Shown: positions 8,617 to 19,290, counted from the stretch's first letter. The stretch is 64,000 bases of DNA from Aminipila butyrica (GCF_010669305.1 NZ_CP048649.1:2542001-2606000); one strand, 5' to 3'. The notes: generated by a model not told the origin, from the letters alone. Numbers and translations: made by a program.

Positions 8617-11600
8617 TTATCTTTTAGGATCATATAAATCAATTGCCCACTGTCTAGCTGTTTTGTTACCTAAATTTTCGTATGTTTGTACATCAACATA
8701 ATAAGTATATGCCACCGGTCCAGCTACTCCACCTATTATAGCTCCAGGCGGACCACCCAAGCCTTCCCCCGCTACAGTTGAAAGTTTTGTTGCTCCCACA
8801 CCTCCAATACCCACGGCACCATTCACTGCGGCATCATAAGCTATTTTGCTTATAGGTTTTCCTGCATTATAATCTTGGTAAATGCTGCATCCAACATCTA
8901 TTACAATAGCGGTATTTCCTACTTTTGTACCAAAATTAGATACTTTATTCATATCGGAAGCCGCTGTTGCAGTATTCGCTGCAAGAGTTTTATTCCATGT
9001 CCCAGCGCCGATATTATTGGGTTTTGGTGTGTTTGCAATTGCGTTAGGCATGGCCACCTTTCCAGTATCCCCTAAAGCAGTAATTCCAGTTCCCATAGAG
9101 CTTGTAACAGTACCTAGTGTATTTAAATTAGCATAAGGTGATACTTTTTTACCACTGCCCCCGGACATCCTATAGTCACCCGAAGCTGTATGAACCACTG
9201 CTCCCTCTGGCGGTCTACTGCCATTTGTTAGAGTAGTCACTCCATTTTTAAGCGTCGCCTTTACAGTGGTCCCATTTTTCAAAGTGACCGTAACAGATAC
9301 CGAACTGCCCTTGGAAGAACCACCCGAAGATGTAGATTTATTTGACGATGAACTACTGCTGTTTCCACTCTTAACCTTTTCTGATTTATAGCTACCATTC
9401 TTATTAACACCCGTTATCTTATAGTTACCACCCGCGGTCTTTACTATATCACCTTTTTTTAGGCCTGTAGGTGCTTTGCCATTGGACTGAACTTTAACTG
9501 TTTTGTATCCACTAGGATCAATATTATTAATTGGATCGTTCCCGCAGTACGCATACCAGTTCAAGCTTCCCGGCTCCATAACACTTCCAGGATAACTATC
9601 TTCTTGTGTAAACCGCTGAATACTTGGGTCATAATACCTTGCTCTCAGGTAGTAATTTCCGTTCTCTTGATCCTGATACTGACCGGTGTATTTATACGGG
9701 TTATTTAAAGCCTGATCTTCTACCTCTTCTTTCCATTTGCTTTGGAAGTAGTTATCTCCAAAGGTATTTTTCCTACCCTCTATGTCCTTGCCAAAAGGCT
9801 CGTATTGGTAGTCCTTGATGACCTTACCGTCACAGTCCAATAGTTTGGTCACGTCACCATTACTGTTCTGAAGATAATAGTAGGTAATGAAATCCTTGTA
9901 TGCCGCCTGATCTTCTTCTCCTTCTGTTAAGTTTGCGTTAGAAGCAAGAGAAGAAGTCGGCACTAAATTCGGGTTGGCTGCTTCCTTAGCGGTAGCAATA
10001 GCAGCAGGCAGCGCACCCTTTGTTTCTCTTTTAATCAGGTGGATTCCATGAAGAGTTTTGGCTGTAGTCTGGTTATCTTTGTCTGTTTCCAGGACAATAT
10101 TTCCATTATTGTAATAATAGTTTATCACATTAGCAGGCTTATTGTCCTCAGTTTTTAAGGGAGTTTGCTCTATTTCATTCTGAAAAGTTGGGTTGCTCAA
10201 GCTCTGTAGTTTTTCTTTTCTGGATCGCAGCCCTTCCGCATTGTAATAATACCGATAATCTCCCTTTCCCCCGCTGTACCCGGTCTGCTGGTTAAAGCCG
10301 TTATAGGTATACCTATTTATTTCTGTTCCCAGGTTGCCCATGTTCTCATTTCTGGAGTAGTCTTTCTTCTCCAGCAGATTACCTTCGCCATCATATTGCA
10401 GGAAAGTTTCCTTCTGTATATCAAAAGTTCTGCTTCCTTCTGTATAATTTAGATAGGTCAAGCGGTTTCCTGAATCATACTTGTAGTCCGTTTTAGAATA
10501 GGCAAACATTTTATTGGGCTTGCTTTGGTCCTCTTTATATTTGATTTCCTGCTGGATATTGCCGTATTTATCGTATTCATAATCGATGTGACTGTCATTA
10601 AAGATAGAGTATTCAAGCCGACCCAGCATATCGTAGTTGTATGTATACTTGTCCTGATTCTCTTCCTTATAGGTAATGTTTCCAAGCTCGTCATATTCAT
10701 AATAGGCTCTGTCTATGGCAGCCAGATTGATAGAATCTTTTCCAACCTTATCTGTAACCACGCTCCGTACTTTACCTGATTTATAATAGGTGTAGTTTCG
10801 GTCTACGTTTGTCACCGGATTGCTTTCTTTTAAGAGCTTTCCTGTCTTATCGTATTCATAAGCATAGAGGATGCCCTTTTCTTTTATTCCCGTCAGCCTG
10901 GATAGTTCATCATACCTGTATTCTTCTTTTTGCTCTAAGGTCGTATTGTTATAGATTTCAAAACTTTTTATCCGGCTCAGGTTATCATAACTATACTTTT
11001 TCTGTATCACTGTACTGGTCCCCTTGTCATTGATGAAAGGGCTCTGAGCTTTATCGTACAGGCTGTATTCTGAGTTTTTGACCTGAACATTGGTTACCCG
11101 ATTCAAGTCATCATAGGAATAATCTGTTACAGCTAATTCATCCTTTGTTCTGACTAGATTACCCATCAAGTCATATTCATAGTTGAGTAAATTTTCCTCA
11201 GATTCCTTGCTGTTTCTCTTTTCAATCAGGCGTCCAGCTCCATCATATTTAAAAAAGGTCGTAATGCCGTTTCTATCTGTTTTTTCTATCAGCCTTCCTT
11301 CTTTATCGTACTTATAGCTTGTTTCCTTCCCCTGTTCATCCAGTTCCTTGACAAGGTCTCCCAAACCGTTATAGAAATACTTATTTTCCTGATAGCTGGT
11401 ATCATCCGTTTCATTGGTTATGCCCTTTTTTAAGGAAGTAAGCCGTCCTACATTATCATAAGTATACTTGGTGGTGATAGACCTCTGATTTTTATCATAC
11501 TGTTTTACCCCGGTGAGTTGTCCTCGTTTATCATAGGAGTAATCCAATTTTTCATTTTTTGCATTTACTGTGCGCACCAGATTCCCCAGAGAGTCATAAT

Positions 11601-14541
11601 CCGCATAGCTTTTTACATAAACACCATCCTTGTAAGGCATACTCTGGCTGATAAGCAAGCCTACGTTGTTATATTCATAATAATAATTGATATCATTGGC
11701 ATCTTTCAATCTGGTGAGATTTCCTAGTGAGTCATAATAATAATTGGTGGCATATTTTTTAGGATTCACATCTTTTAATAAATTGCCGAAGATATCATAT
11801 TCATAAGTAGAGCTTTGTTTTAACTCGTCTTCATAGGAAACCACATTTCCCTGGTAGTCATAGTCATAGCTTTTGGTTAGTTCCTGCTCCCCTGAAAGGA
11901 TACCTTCTTTTTCCAGTTCTTCATATCTGTTGTAATAGAAGTTCTTGGTGACTTTATTGTCATTACCAATTTGGCTTAAACTTACCCTTGTATAAAGTCG
12001 TCCTGATTTATCCTTATATACATCCTCATATTTTAGCTCTTTTTTCATCAAAAGCTTGTTTCCTGCATCCAATAAGGCGACTGCTTCAAGGCGTGAAAAA
12101 GAATCATAAGCGTATTCCACTCTTGCTCCTTCCGCATTTTCCTCTGATGTCAGTCTTTCATAAGCATCATATTGATTTCTTTTGGCAACCAACTGCTCAC
12201 TGGGGTATTCAATAGCTTCCAGACTTCCCGTGGGGGTATATGTATACTTAGATAACTCTCCGTTTTCATTAACTGCTTCAATAATATTTGTTTTATCATC
12301 ATACTTATAGTTGATCTCTGTGCCATCTGGATTTACTACATTTACGACCCGGTCTGCTTTATCATAATCGTAATAGGTCTGATTATCTTCTGCGTTTTTT
12401 TGGCGCAATAATAATCCTGTAAAAAAATCGTATTCATATTCGGTCACGAGATCCCTTTTATCTGTTTTTCCCAGTTTCACATCCTCTATAATCTGCCTGA
12501 CAGGATATAATCCTTTTTTATCATACTCATACAAATCCGTGCGCACTGGCTTATTGTCGCTAAAGAGCTTTGCTTCAATAAGATTGTTATTTCCATCGTA
12601 TCTATAAGTAGTTTTCCTTATGGGAACCAAATTCTTAGTATCCACTTTTACCAGCTCTGAAGCTTGAACATTCTCTTTTACGAACCGAAATACATTTGTT
12701 TCAATGATATTTTTTCTATTGTCATCCAGCTTATTTTCCACCAGTATACCGGTATTCTGGTCCTTTTTATAGCCTTCCCGAATCTTAATATTAAAGCTAT
12801 AATCATACACATTCCTTGTTTCATAAGCTTTTTTACTTTCTTCTGTGTTTTCCTTCGGGCTTGCTGTACTTACCAAGTTTCCTCTGCTGTCATACCCGTA
12901 ATAATCGTAGTGCTCTTTCTTTAAGCCCTCCGCTCCATATTCTGTGCTTACCACCTTTTGCGGCAGATTTAATTTGTCAACGTAGCTTGTGGCTATGCTC
13001 TTCTTCAACTGATATTCTTTTTCAACAAGAACAGATTGCTCTTCTTTAATCAGCTGATGCCGACCATTATAGGTAAAATCGATTGCTTCTCCTTTCTTAT
13101 CCGTCTGCCTTGTTTTATATTGATAGCTTTCATTGACGTTTTCATGTCCATTTGGATAACCATCTGGCTCACCAAAATACTCGTATTTCAGCTCATTTTT
13201 TATAGTTCCCTTTGATACATCATATCGTTTTGAAACCTTATAGTATTTGGCCTGCCCTTTTGAAAAATTTTTTGTTCCTTCGCTGTACTCATACTTTGTT
13301 TCTAATCCATTTTGATACTTAATATTGGTTACTAAGGCTATCTTGTTAGCAGCCATTTTGCCCGTTCCTATGCCGTCAAAGGCCGCCTCTTTTATTTCAT
13401 AGTCATAAGACGTTTCATTCCCCATTTCGTCAATAATTTTATCCAGTACCCATTTATCCTTTGCGATTTCTTTTTTAATCAGACTTATTTTTTTCTCCCC
13501 ATAGTCAATGGTTACTGTATCGGCTGTATAACTCAAATTAATACAGCGGCCTGATTTATCCGCTATTTTTACAAGTTCTTTTTTGCCTAGAACTTGATCA
13601 TAGTAATAGATTATTTGATTTCCATATAAACCCTCTTCTTCAATAACTTCTCCACTTGCATTGTAGTAGATCTTATACCCATTGGCATAACTGAGCTTAT
13701 AGGCCGAATTCTCTGTGGCGGTTTCTTCAGCAGAATATTTTGCAAACTGAATATTGGTCAACTCATAGCCTGTTAATCCGCTTTGCTTATTAAAATCAGC
13801 CCGATAAGTTTGTCCATTATCAAGCGTTACATATATCAGCCCATTGTCTATATTTAAACTAGGCATGTCTATATTAAGGCCCAGTCCAAAAGTACTATCA
13901 TAATCCCCCTTACTCTTTTCCCGTACACTGTTTTTGATATTTCCTGCATGATAGATGTTTTTTTCAGACCCTTCATAACAATAGTAGCCATTAAAAAATA
14001 ACTTCTCATTTGTGCCTTTAATATTTACTTCTTTCTCAACGGTTACCTTTTCTCCAGGCTGTGTCTGATAAGGGACTCCTCTGGTATTTCTAAAAGAACC
14101 ATCTGTCTCAAAGCTGTCATAGTATGCAATAAGAATCTTTCCTTTTGACACGACACTTATTTCTTCTGCCCTTGTGGTCTCATCATAAAAACTTGCCTGA
14201 GATGCCTGATACCTTAAATTTAATTCCAAATTTAGATCATTTTTCCCACTTACATTGATTAGTTCCTTTCCGATGATTAGGTCTCCTGTATCTAATCGGA
14301 TCTCCTCCCGAATTCCGCCGGTAGCCTGATTAAAGGGGGCATTCAGTTTCGTATTATATCTGCTGTCTAAGGACCCTGATTTGATATCCTCTAAGGTCCT
14401 GGACATCTTTACGGTCTTTTTCCCCTCAATCTGAGGTGCATTCATTGAAAAAACCTGACTTATGGGGATCATTACCAACAGGGCCACTATCAGTATTGCC
14501 GCAATCTTGTCAGATTTCAAACCTTCTTTTATCTTTAACAT
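8617..14541 (-). CDS. RHS/YD-repeat protein with variable C-terminal tail (putative polymorphic toxin)
   Basis: A 1974-residue exported giant. Residues about 12-34 form a signal or anchor helix (IAAILIVALLVMIPISQVFS). Residues about 35-480 are a beta-rich N-terminal region. From about 500 to 1600 there are dozens of YD repeats (YDxxGxLxxxx), known to build a hollow shell around a toxin. The RHS core ends with YYLRARYYDPSIQRF (about 1628-1642) and the hallmark DPSG at about 1679. The last 295 residues have a Ser/Gly linker, two similar TAGGNYKITG/TASGDYRMSG blocks and a Gly/Ala-rich tail (VNGAVGIGGVGATKLS, AIIGGVAGPVAY) that could act in a membrane. By analogy with WapA-type proteins it may deliver a contact-dependent toxin; that is inference. 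A fair AAGGA site precedes the ATG. Confidence 0.93.
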   Translation of the reverse strand: MLKIKEGLKSDKIAAILIVALLVMIPISQVFSMNAPQIEGKKTVKMSRTLEDIKSGSLDSRYNTKLNAPFNQATGGIREEIRLDTGDLIIGKELINVSGKNDLNLELNLRYQASQASFYDETTRAEEISVVSKGKILIAYYDSFETDGSFRNTRGVPYQTQPGEKVTVEKEVNIKGTNEKLFFNGYYCYEGSEKNIYHAGNIKNSVREKSKGDYDSTFGLGLNIDMPSLNIDNGLIYVTLDNGQTYRADFNKQSGLTGYELTNIQFAKYSAEETATENSAYKLSYANGYKIYYNASGEVIEEEGLYGNQIIYYYDQVLGKKELVKIADKSGRCINLSYTADTVTIDYGEKKISLIKKEIAKDKWVLDKIIDEMGNETSYDYEIKEAAFDGIGTGKMAANKIALVTNIKYQNGLETKYEYSEGTKNFSKGQAKYYKVSKRYDVSKGTIKNELKYEYFGEPDGYPNGHENVNESYQYKTRQTDKKGEAIDFTYNGRHQLIKEEQSVLVEKEYQLKKSIATSYVDKLNLPQKVVSTEYGAEGLKKEHYDYYGYDSRGNLVSTASPKENTEESKKAYETRNVYDYSFNIKIREGYKKDQNTGILVENKLDDNRKNIIETNVFRFVKENVQASELVKVDTKNLVPIRKTTYRYDGNNNLIEAKLFSDNKPVRTDLYEYDKKGLYPVRQIIEDVKLGKTDKRDLVTEYEYDFFTGLLLRQKNAEDNQTYYDYDKADRVVNVVNPDGTEINYKYDDKTNIIEAVNENGELSKYTYTPTGSLEAIEYPSEQLVAKRNQYDAYERLTSEENAEGARVEYAYDSFSRLEAVALLDAGNKLLMKKELKYEDVYKDKSGRLYTRVSLSQIGNDNKVTKNFYYNRYEELEKEGILSGEQELTKSYDYDYQGNVVSYEDELKQSSTYEYDIFGNLLKDVNPKKYATNYYYDSLGNLTRLKDANDINYYYEYNNVGLLISQSMPYKDGVYVKSYADYDSLGNLVRTVNAKNEKLDYSYDKRGQLTGVKQYDKNQRSITTKYTYDNVGRLTSLKKGITNETDDTSYQENKYFYNGLGDLVKELDEQGKETSYKYDKEGRLIEKTDRNGITTFFKYDGAGRLIEKRNSKESEENLLNYEYDLMGNLVRTKDELAVTDYSYDDLNRVTNVQVKNSEYSLYDKAQSPFINDKGTSTVIQKKYSYDNLSRIKSFEIYNNTTLEQKEEYRYDELSRLTGIKEKGILYAYEYDKTGKLLKESNPVTNVDRNYTYYKSGKVRSVVTDKVGKDSINLAAIDRAYYEYDELGNITYKEENQDKYTYNYDMLGRLEYSIFNDSHIDYEYDKYGNIQQEIKYKEDQSKPNKMFAYSKTDYKYDSGNRLTYLNYTEGSRTFDIQKETFLQYDGEGNLLEKKDYSRNENMGNLGTEINRYTYNGFNQQTGYSGGKGDYRYYYNAEGLRSRKEKLQSLSNPTFQNEIEQTPLKTEDNKPANVINYYYNNGNIVLETDKDNQTTAKTLHGIHLIKRETKGALPAAIATAKEAANPNLVPTSSLASNANLTEGEEDQAAYKDFITYYYLQNSNGDVTKLLDCDGKVIKDYQYEPFGKDIEGRKNTFGDNYFQSKWKEEVEDQALNNPYKYTGQYQDQENGNYYLRARYYDPSIQRFTQEDSYPGSVMEPGSLNWYAYCGNDPINNIDPSGYKTVKVQSNGKAPTGLKKGDIVKTAGGNYKITGVNKNGSYKSEKVKSGNSSSSSSNKSTSSGGSSKGSSVSVTVTLKNGTTVKATLKNGVTTLTNGSRPPEGAVVHTASGDYRMSGGSGKKVSPYANLNTLGTVTSSMGTGITALGDTGKVAMPNAIANTPKPNNIGAGTWNKTLAANTATAASDMNKVSNFGTKVGNTAIVIDVGCSIYQDYNAGKPISKIAYDAAVNGAVGIGGVGATKLSTVAGEGLGGPPGAIIGGVAGPVAYTYYVDVQTYENLGNKTARQWAIDLYDPKR

Positions 14542-14578
14542 AAGTACCGTCCTTGATTATTTAAATATTCAGCAAAAG

Positions 14579-14613
14579 ATATCCCCCATATCAAAACCTA
14601 AAATGGGGGATAT
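14579..14613 (-). terminator. Hairpin between the 1384-codon gene and the RHS gene
   Basis: An 11-bp stem ATATCCCCCAT/ATGGGGGATAT with CTTTTGC on the minus side. It lies in the 86-bp gap and may partly terminate the upstream transcript so that the RHS gene is read at a lower level. The T-run is imperfect. Confidence 0.5.
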
Positions 14614-14627
14614 TAAATAAACGTCCT

Positions 14628-17600
14628 TTATTCCTGAACTGTCACGTTGACAATCATGTAATAGTTTATAAACTCATTTGTGTTTCCACTTTTTAAGCGG
14701 TAGAAAATTGGACCTTGATTTACCTGTCTTCCTGCCACCCATTCCATAAAATCCTCCACCTGTACTTTCGAAAGATTGGAGTATTCTTTTGTTTTCCCAT
14801 CATTTTGCTGAATAACAATCTTTAAGTTTTCACTTTCAAAGTAATTTTCTGTGGTACTTAATCGAAAAGCCACTTTATATTTTGCAATATCCCCATCATC
14901 TAGCTTAGCAGCATAAACAATCCCCATAACCGCTTCGGACGTTGCATCTGTTAGAAATTCTTTTGTCAACGCTTCTGCGGGAATATTAATTAATTCTGCC
15001 TTTGTCATACCTGCTAGCTTTAAATCAATCCAGTTCTTCCTGACATCTTTTAATAAAGAATCTATACTATCCCCTTCACTAAATTCACCCTCTTCATTGT
15101 ATGTCAGATACTTGTCTCCTTTTTTTAGAAAATAAACATATTCTGTTGGTAAGTTAACGGACTCTACCGCATTTATGCCATTTATTTTTCTTACATTATC
15201 AAGACTAATATTTTCTTCCTTGGCCATATAGGTCTTTTGCCCATACAGTTTACTGTCCATATCATCTTCATTGATAAAGCATCTTATTTGCCTGATGTTT
15301 TGCGAGCCGTAATATGCTCCCGATTTTATCATAGCAGCTACGTCTACAGAGTAGATCTGTCTGTCGTTTATATATAGCTTATTAAAATCTTCACTATTTA
15401 GTGCATTCATTTCCAAAAGACTCATGCCGTATTTTTCAAAACTTTCATCTGTTAGATTGTTGGGATTTGGAACAGTAACCCATCTTCCATTTTTATAGCT
15501 CTGGAACGTGCATTTTCCATCAAAGGAAAGTAGATAATACTGTCCTGCAGCTTCGGTTATTTCATCTAGATACTTCACCTTTAATTCATTATTTGTAGTC
15601 TTATAGATAATCTGTCTTCCATCTTCTGCTACCAAATATTTATCAATATCAGCATCTGCTGGCCGGATATCTTTCATTTCCTCTGTCTGCACATCAAATA
15701 TCATGTATCGGGAATTGGCATCATAGAGGTACAGCTTGTTATTCTCGCTTACATAAATAATCTCCGGATCATTCAAATCTATTTTTAATTCTCTTGCAGA
15801 CTTGGTTTTCGCATCTACCATATACCATTTTTGATCCTGTAATTTCACAAAGGCTGTATCTGCTTTGCTGTTTGCTTTAATGTCAATCACATTGGCCTTT
15901 AAGCTTGTAAGTTTCGTTTTCAAATACCCACCGTCAGGACCTTTTGTATTGAGGTAGATATTGAATTTTACATTCTCAAGACCGCTTTCATCATTTACTA
16001 TTTTCCCTGAAAGTCGATCATAGCGATAAGTAAAAATCATACTATCCGCTACATAAGTTATTTCTACAATATTCTCATTATCACTAATTCCTATAACCGT
16101 TCCATTATCATAGTCAAAATTCAATAAAGTAGCCGTCTTTTTATTTACATCTATTGCATACCAATCATACTTTTCCTGCGTTTGAACTGAGTTTGTGATG
16201 GTAGTACTTTCAGGTGAAAGTTCTCCTACACTTTTTACTGTAGTTGAAGTAGATTCGCTATCTGTTTTTGTACCGTCTACACGCGTATTTTGGTTTATAG
16301 GCACTGGAACATTAATTGCTGTGGAAGTTGAACTACTAGTCGTTGTTGATGTTTCATTTGTCTTGTTTTTAGTTGTATTTTGTATTATCGTCTTTGTATT
16401 TGGTTTGGTTTTCACTATCAACAAATCTTTTCCAGGATTCTCTATTATAGCTTGGATGTAGGATTTAAGTGTAACTACGTTTTCTGTCACCTTTTCACCT
16501 TTTGTATTTGTATGTGTTACAACAACTTCATTTCCTCGATCTGTAAAAGTCCTGTCAACACCATATTTGGAAATAATATAGGCATTTTCATCTTTCTCTT
16601 GTTCCTTTTTATAGGAAAAATATTTTTCTTGATTTCCGTTCATAGACAAATAATTGAGATATTCATCCTCTGATATAATATTTTCAGTAATCCCATTATT
16701 TTTAATTTCAAATAATTTGTACCGGTAAATTCCCGTCTCTATATCTTTATCAAATTCATTCATTATATATTGATTTTCTTTTAACATAAGTATATCGTTT
16801 GATAAATACTGTAACTTATCAACCTTATATTGTGCACCAATATCTGTTACCTTTTGCCCATTAATATCTATATTATTAGTCAAGTCTATTCCATCTTTAA
16901 ATTTGTTATAATAAATAGCTCTATTATCATTTGTCAAAAACTTAGTTATACCTATCGTATCCTCCACAGCAATAATTTTTTTACCAGAAAAATCTTGCTG
17001 CTTTGGTATATATAGAAATTCACCTTTGTGGCTTGAACCCCATTCCCATATGGTTCCATCTTTTTTTATAGCATAGCTAGTATCATATCCAGCTGTTATT
17101 GAAATGATGTTGCTTAGATTGGTAATCTTATTAAGTGCAATACCGCTGTTGGTAGTTTCAATTCCTAATTGGCCTTTTGAATTATCTCCAAAAGACCATA
17201 CGTTTTTTTGTTTATCCAAAACGAGCAAATGATTATTCCCCCTTGAGATTAGAAAAGGGCTGGCTATATCATTCTTCTTATATAAATTTACGCCCTTACT
17301 CTTACCATTTATAAAATAAAACCCGTCATTAGCAAAGGCTAATCCATAAGAAGCAAACGCACAAACAGAAACAATGTTATCATCTTTTAATGAAAGGACT
17401 TGTGTTGGCAGTTTTTGAATGTCGTTTAAATCTGATTTTCCCCAGATCCATACGGTTCCATCTTTCTTTACCGCACAACTAAAATTATCCCCTGCACTTA
17501 CTGAGACAACATCCGTTAAATTAGAAACGCGTATCGGAGTCTCTGTCTCTACCGTTGTTCCGTTTCCCAATTCTCCCTGAAAGTTCTTGCCCCAGGCCCA

Positions 17601-18782
17601 AACAGTTCCGTCCTTTTTAAGTGCCAAGCAATGATTCGGTCCTGCAGAAATGGATTTTACTCCAGTTAACCCTCCTATTTGTTTAGATATGCAATGGACA
17701 TCAGGAAAAAAACGAAGTGTCCATTCCCAAACTGTTCCATCTTTTTTCAAACCCAAACTCTTGCCATTTGCATTAGAAACTTCTACCCATGGTGTATATT
17801 CATCCACAATATTTGAAACAATATTTTGAGTATCAGAATTAACATCAAATGAGTTTACCCTTTGTGAAGGGCCATCAAGCTTAACTTCCGGCTTTCTTAT
17901 TAGAATCTCTTCCTGCGTCTGTCTATCATATTTATAAAACCCATCATTACTCTTAATATAATATAGGTATCGTCCATCTTTACTTGCTTTAAGTCTATCT
18001 TCAGCAATCTTACTTATAATGCCGTCTTTTAGCTTAATAGTTCCCGATTCAGAAGAATTCCTCGTATCTTCACTAATTTTAATGCCACTGAGCTTTCCAT
18101 GTTCCATAGAATTGTTTAGTGTTGATTGCCCGTAATAAAGTATATTATGTTGCTCAGCTGTGGCAGATTTAAACGATGCCTGAGATAAACGCTCTAAATC
18201 AAATGACTTTTCCCTTTTAAGCTCTATTTTATCAAAATACCATACAGAGTTTTGATTTATCATTGCCTTAACATTATTAATATTATGCCAGGAATCAAGT
18301 AAAGAAAGATCAATTTCAATCTCATTCCACTGTCCGCTTTTTAATCTATCCCCAACCTTAAAGCTTCTTGTTGTTTTATCATCTATCAAAACTGTTAATT
18401 CTTTTGCATTTTGGGCGGGTTTTACATATAGCTTCATCTTACCAAATTGGTTAGCCATAAGCTCCTCGCTGCTGTTAAAGGTCATTAAATCTATATAACA
18501 TGAATTTGCCGTTCTATCATTACCAACACTTACTTTTAATGAGTATTTTCCATCAGCACTGTCATCAGATAACTCAATAGAGCTATTTGTAGTTAATTGT
18601 GATTTATTATTTAGTACAGTTACAGCTTTTATATCTTCTTTACTTTCAAAAGAATTGGTTTTTGGTTTAGCATTTTCTTTATCTTCATAAATCAACTTTT
18701 GGTCTGCGAATCCAAATTGAAAATTTGAAAGAATAAGTGACAAAGTTACAATAAATATTAAAGCTTTTTTACATTTATGCAT
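14628..18782 (-). CDS. Large secreted protein with CBM-like and RCC1-repeat domains
   Basis: A 1384-residue exported protein. Residues 1-26 are a signal peptide. Residues about 45-200 resemble a jelly-roll carbohydrate-binding-like module ending in IELKRE. Residues about 340-600 carry RCC1-type propeller repeats (KKDGTVWAWGKNFQGELGNG). A Ser/Thr/Asn-rich linker lies at about 785-870. The region 870-1200 looks like a second set of beta-propeller-like YD/KT repeats, and the tail is unassigned. No sortase motif or SLH domain is visible. A GGGGAG site precedes the ATG. It lies upstream of the RHS gene on the same strand and is the first gene after the cobalamin riboswitch, so it may be the one that riboswitch controls. 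Function unknown; adhesion or accessory to RHS export are possibilities. Confidence 0.82.
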   Translation of the reverse strand: MHKCKKALIFIVTLSLILSNFQFGFADQKLIYEDKENAKPKTNSFESKEDIKAVTVLNNKSQLTTNSSIELSDDSADGKYSLKVSVGNDRTANSCYIDLMTFNSSEELMANQFGKMKLYVKPAQNAKELTVLIDDKTTRSFKVGDRLKSGQWNEIEIDLSLLDSWHNINNVKAMINQNSVWYFDKIELKREKSFDLERLSQASFKSATAEQHNILYYGQSTLNNSMEHGKLSGIKISEDTRNSSESGTIKLKDGIISKIAEDRLKASKDGRYLYYIKSNDGFYKYDRQTQEEILIRKPEVKLDGPSQRVNSFDVNSDTQNIVSNIVDEYTPWVEVSNANGKSLGLKKDGTVWEWTLRFFPDVHCISKQIGGLTGVKSISAGPNHCLALKKDGTVWAWGKNFQGELGNGTTVETETPIRVSNLTDVVSVSAGDNFSCAVKKDGTVWIWGKSDLNDIQKLPTQVLSLKDDNIVSVCAFASYGLAFANDGFYFINGKSKGVNLYKKNDIASPFLISRGNNHLLVLDKQKNVWSFGDNSKGQLGIETTNSGIALNKITNLSNIISITAGYDTSYAIKKDGTIWEWGSSHKGEFLYIPKQQDFSGKKIIAVEDTIGITKFLTNDNRAIYYNKFKDGIDLTNNIDINGQKVTDIGAQYKVDKLQYLSNDILMLKENQYIMNEFDKDIETGIYRYKLFEIKNNGITENIISEDEYLNYLSMNGNQEKYFSYKKEQEKDENAYIISKYGVDRTFTDRGNEVVVTHTNTKGEKVTENVVTLKSYIQAIIENPGKDLLIVKTKPNTKTIIQNTTKNKTNETSTTTSSSTSTAINVPVPINQNTRVDGTKTDSESTSTTVKSVGELSPESTTITNSVQTQEKYDWYAIDVNKKTATLLNFDYDNGTVIGISDNENIVEITYVADSMIFTYRYDRLSGKIVNDESGLENVKFNIYLNTKGPDGGYLKTKLTSLKANVIDIKANSKADTAFVKLQDQKWYMVDAKTKSARELKIDLNDPEIIYVSENNKLYLYDANSRYMIFDVQTEEMKDIRPADADIDKYLVAEDGRQIIYKTTNNELKVKYLDEITEAAGQYYLLSFDGKCTFQSYKNGRWVTVPNPNNLTDESFEKYGMSLLEMNALNSEDFNKLYINDRQIYSVDVAAMIKSGAYYGSQNIRQIRCFINEDDMDSKLYGQKTYMAKEENISLDNVRKINGINAVESVNLPTEYVYFLKKGDKYLTYNEEGEFSEGDSIDSLLKDVRKNWIDLKLAGMTKAELINIPAEALTKEFLTDATSEAVMGIVYAAKLDDGDIAKYKVAFRLSTTENYFESENLKIVIQQNDGKTKEYSNLSKVQVEDFMEWVAGRQVNQGPIFYRLKSGNTNEFINYYMIVNVTVQE

Positions 18783-18977
18783 TTTTTTCTCCCCTGTATC
18801 ATTATAATTAAAACCTGTTTATAATCATTGTTACGATTTTTCATTGACAGTACAGCCTTTCTCTTGTAATATCCTCAAAAGGCTTCTCATCAAAGATTCG
18901 TTGCCTACTATTTTTTATCTGTCCCCCCTTTGTACACTTGAAATATACATTTTCCTTCAAATAATCTTTTTGCACAC

Positions 18978-19004
18978 AAAAAAACTGTAGCGAAATTGCT
19001 ACAG
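18978..19004 (-). terminator. Intrinsic terminator downstream of the cobalamin riboswitch
   Basis: Minus strand: CTGTAGC stem, 6-nt loop, GCTACAG, then seven Ts. It lies about 105 nt downstream of the B12 box and fits as the expression platform, stopping transcription before the 1384-codon gene when cobalamin is bound. Confidence 0.8.
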
Positions 19005-19109
19005 CCGTATTTCTGTATAATATTAAAAGATACACAACAAACACACACTTTATGTTGTCTAAGCCTCTTCCATGCATTGCCGATTATCCGTCGGATTACA
19101 TCACATTTT

Positions 19110-19290
19110 ATGCAGGTATTCTGGCTTACGAATCACCATCTTTATCAGTCCTTCCCAAGTATTTCTTAGTGGTTATTCTGATAGACTCCTCGAATACAGC
19201 GGCGGTACCGCGCAGGATTCAAACCTGCTTCCCTCTTAGCTATCCTATTACTAGTCACAGAGTGAAATCACCGAGACTTTTAATATACAG
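19110..19290 (-). promoter_or_regulatory. Cobalamin (adenosylcobalamin-type) riboswitch
   Basis: Read on the minus strand, the element has the conserved core: a GGGAAGCAGG...AATCCTGC hairpin, then GCGGTACCGCCGCTGTA, a CCACT...GGGAAGG stem, and the B12 box AAGCCAGAATACCTGC near 19126-19111. These match the cobalamin riboswitch consensus in order and spacing. A TATAAT at about 19324-19319 could be its -10 box. It faces away from acn and toward the RCC1/RHS island, with a terminator in between. No B12 transport, synthesis, metE or nrd gene follows within the window, which is unusual. Confidence 0.9.

Noticed and set aside
15000..17015. Several plus-strand frames of 60-97 codons opposite the 1384-codon gene
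   Set aside because: They are AT-biased shadows without ribosome binding sites and mirror repeats on the real coding strand.
18841..19077. A 78-codon frame directly behind the cobalamin riboswitch whose end (NSRQRIF, EKPFEDIT) resembles the start of TetR regulators
   Set aside because: Its first half is the terminator hairpin and its T-run, there is no proper start, and the TetR-like part is only about 20 residues with an internal gap. It may be a remnant, but I cannot support a gene.
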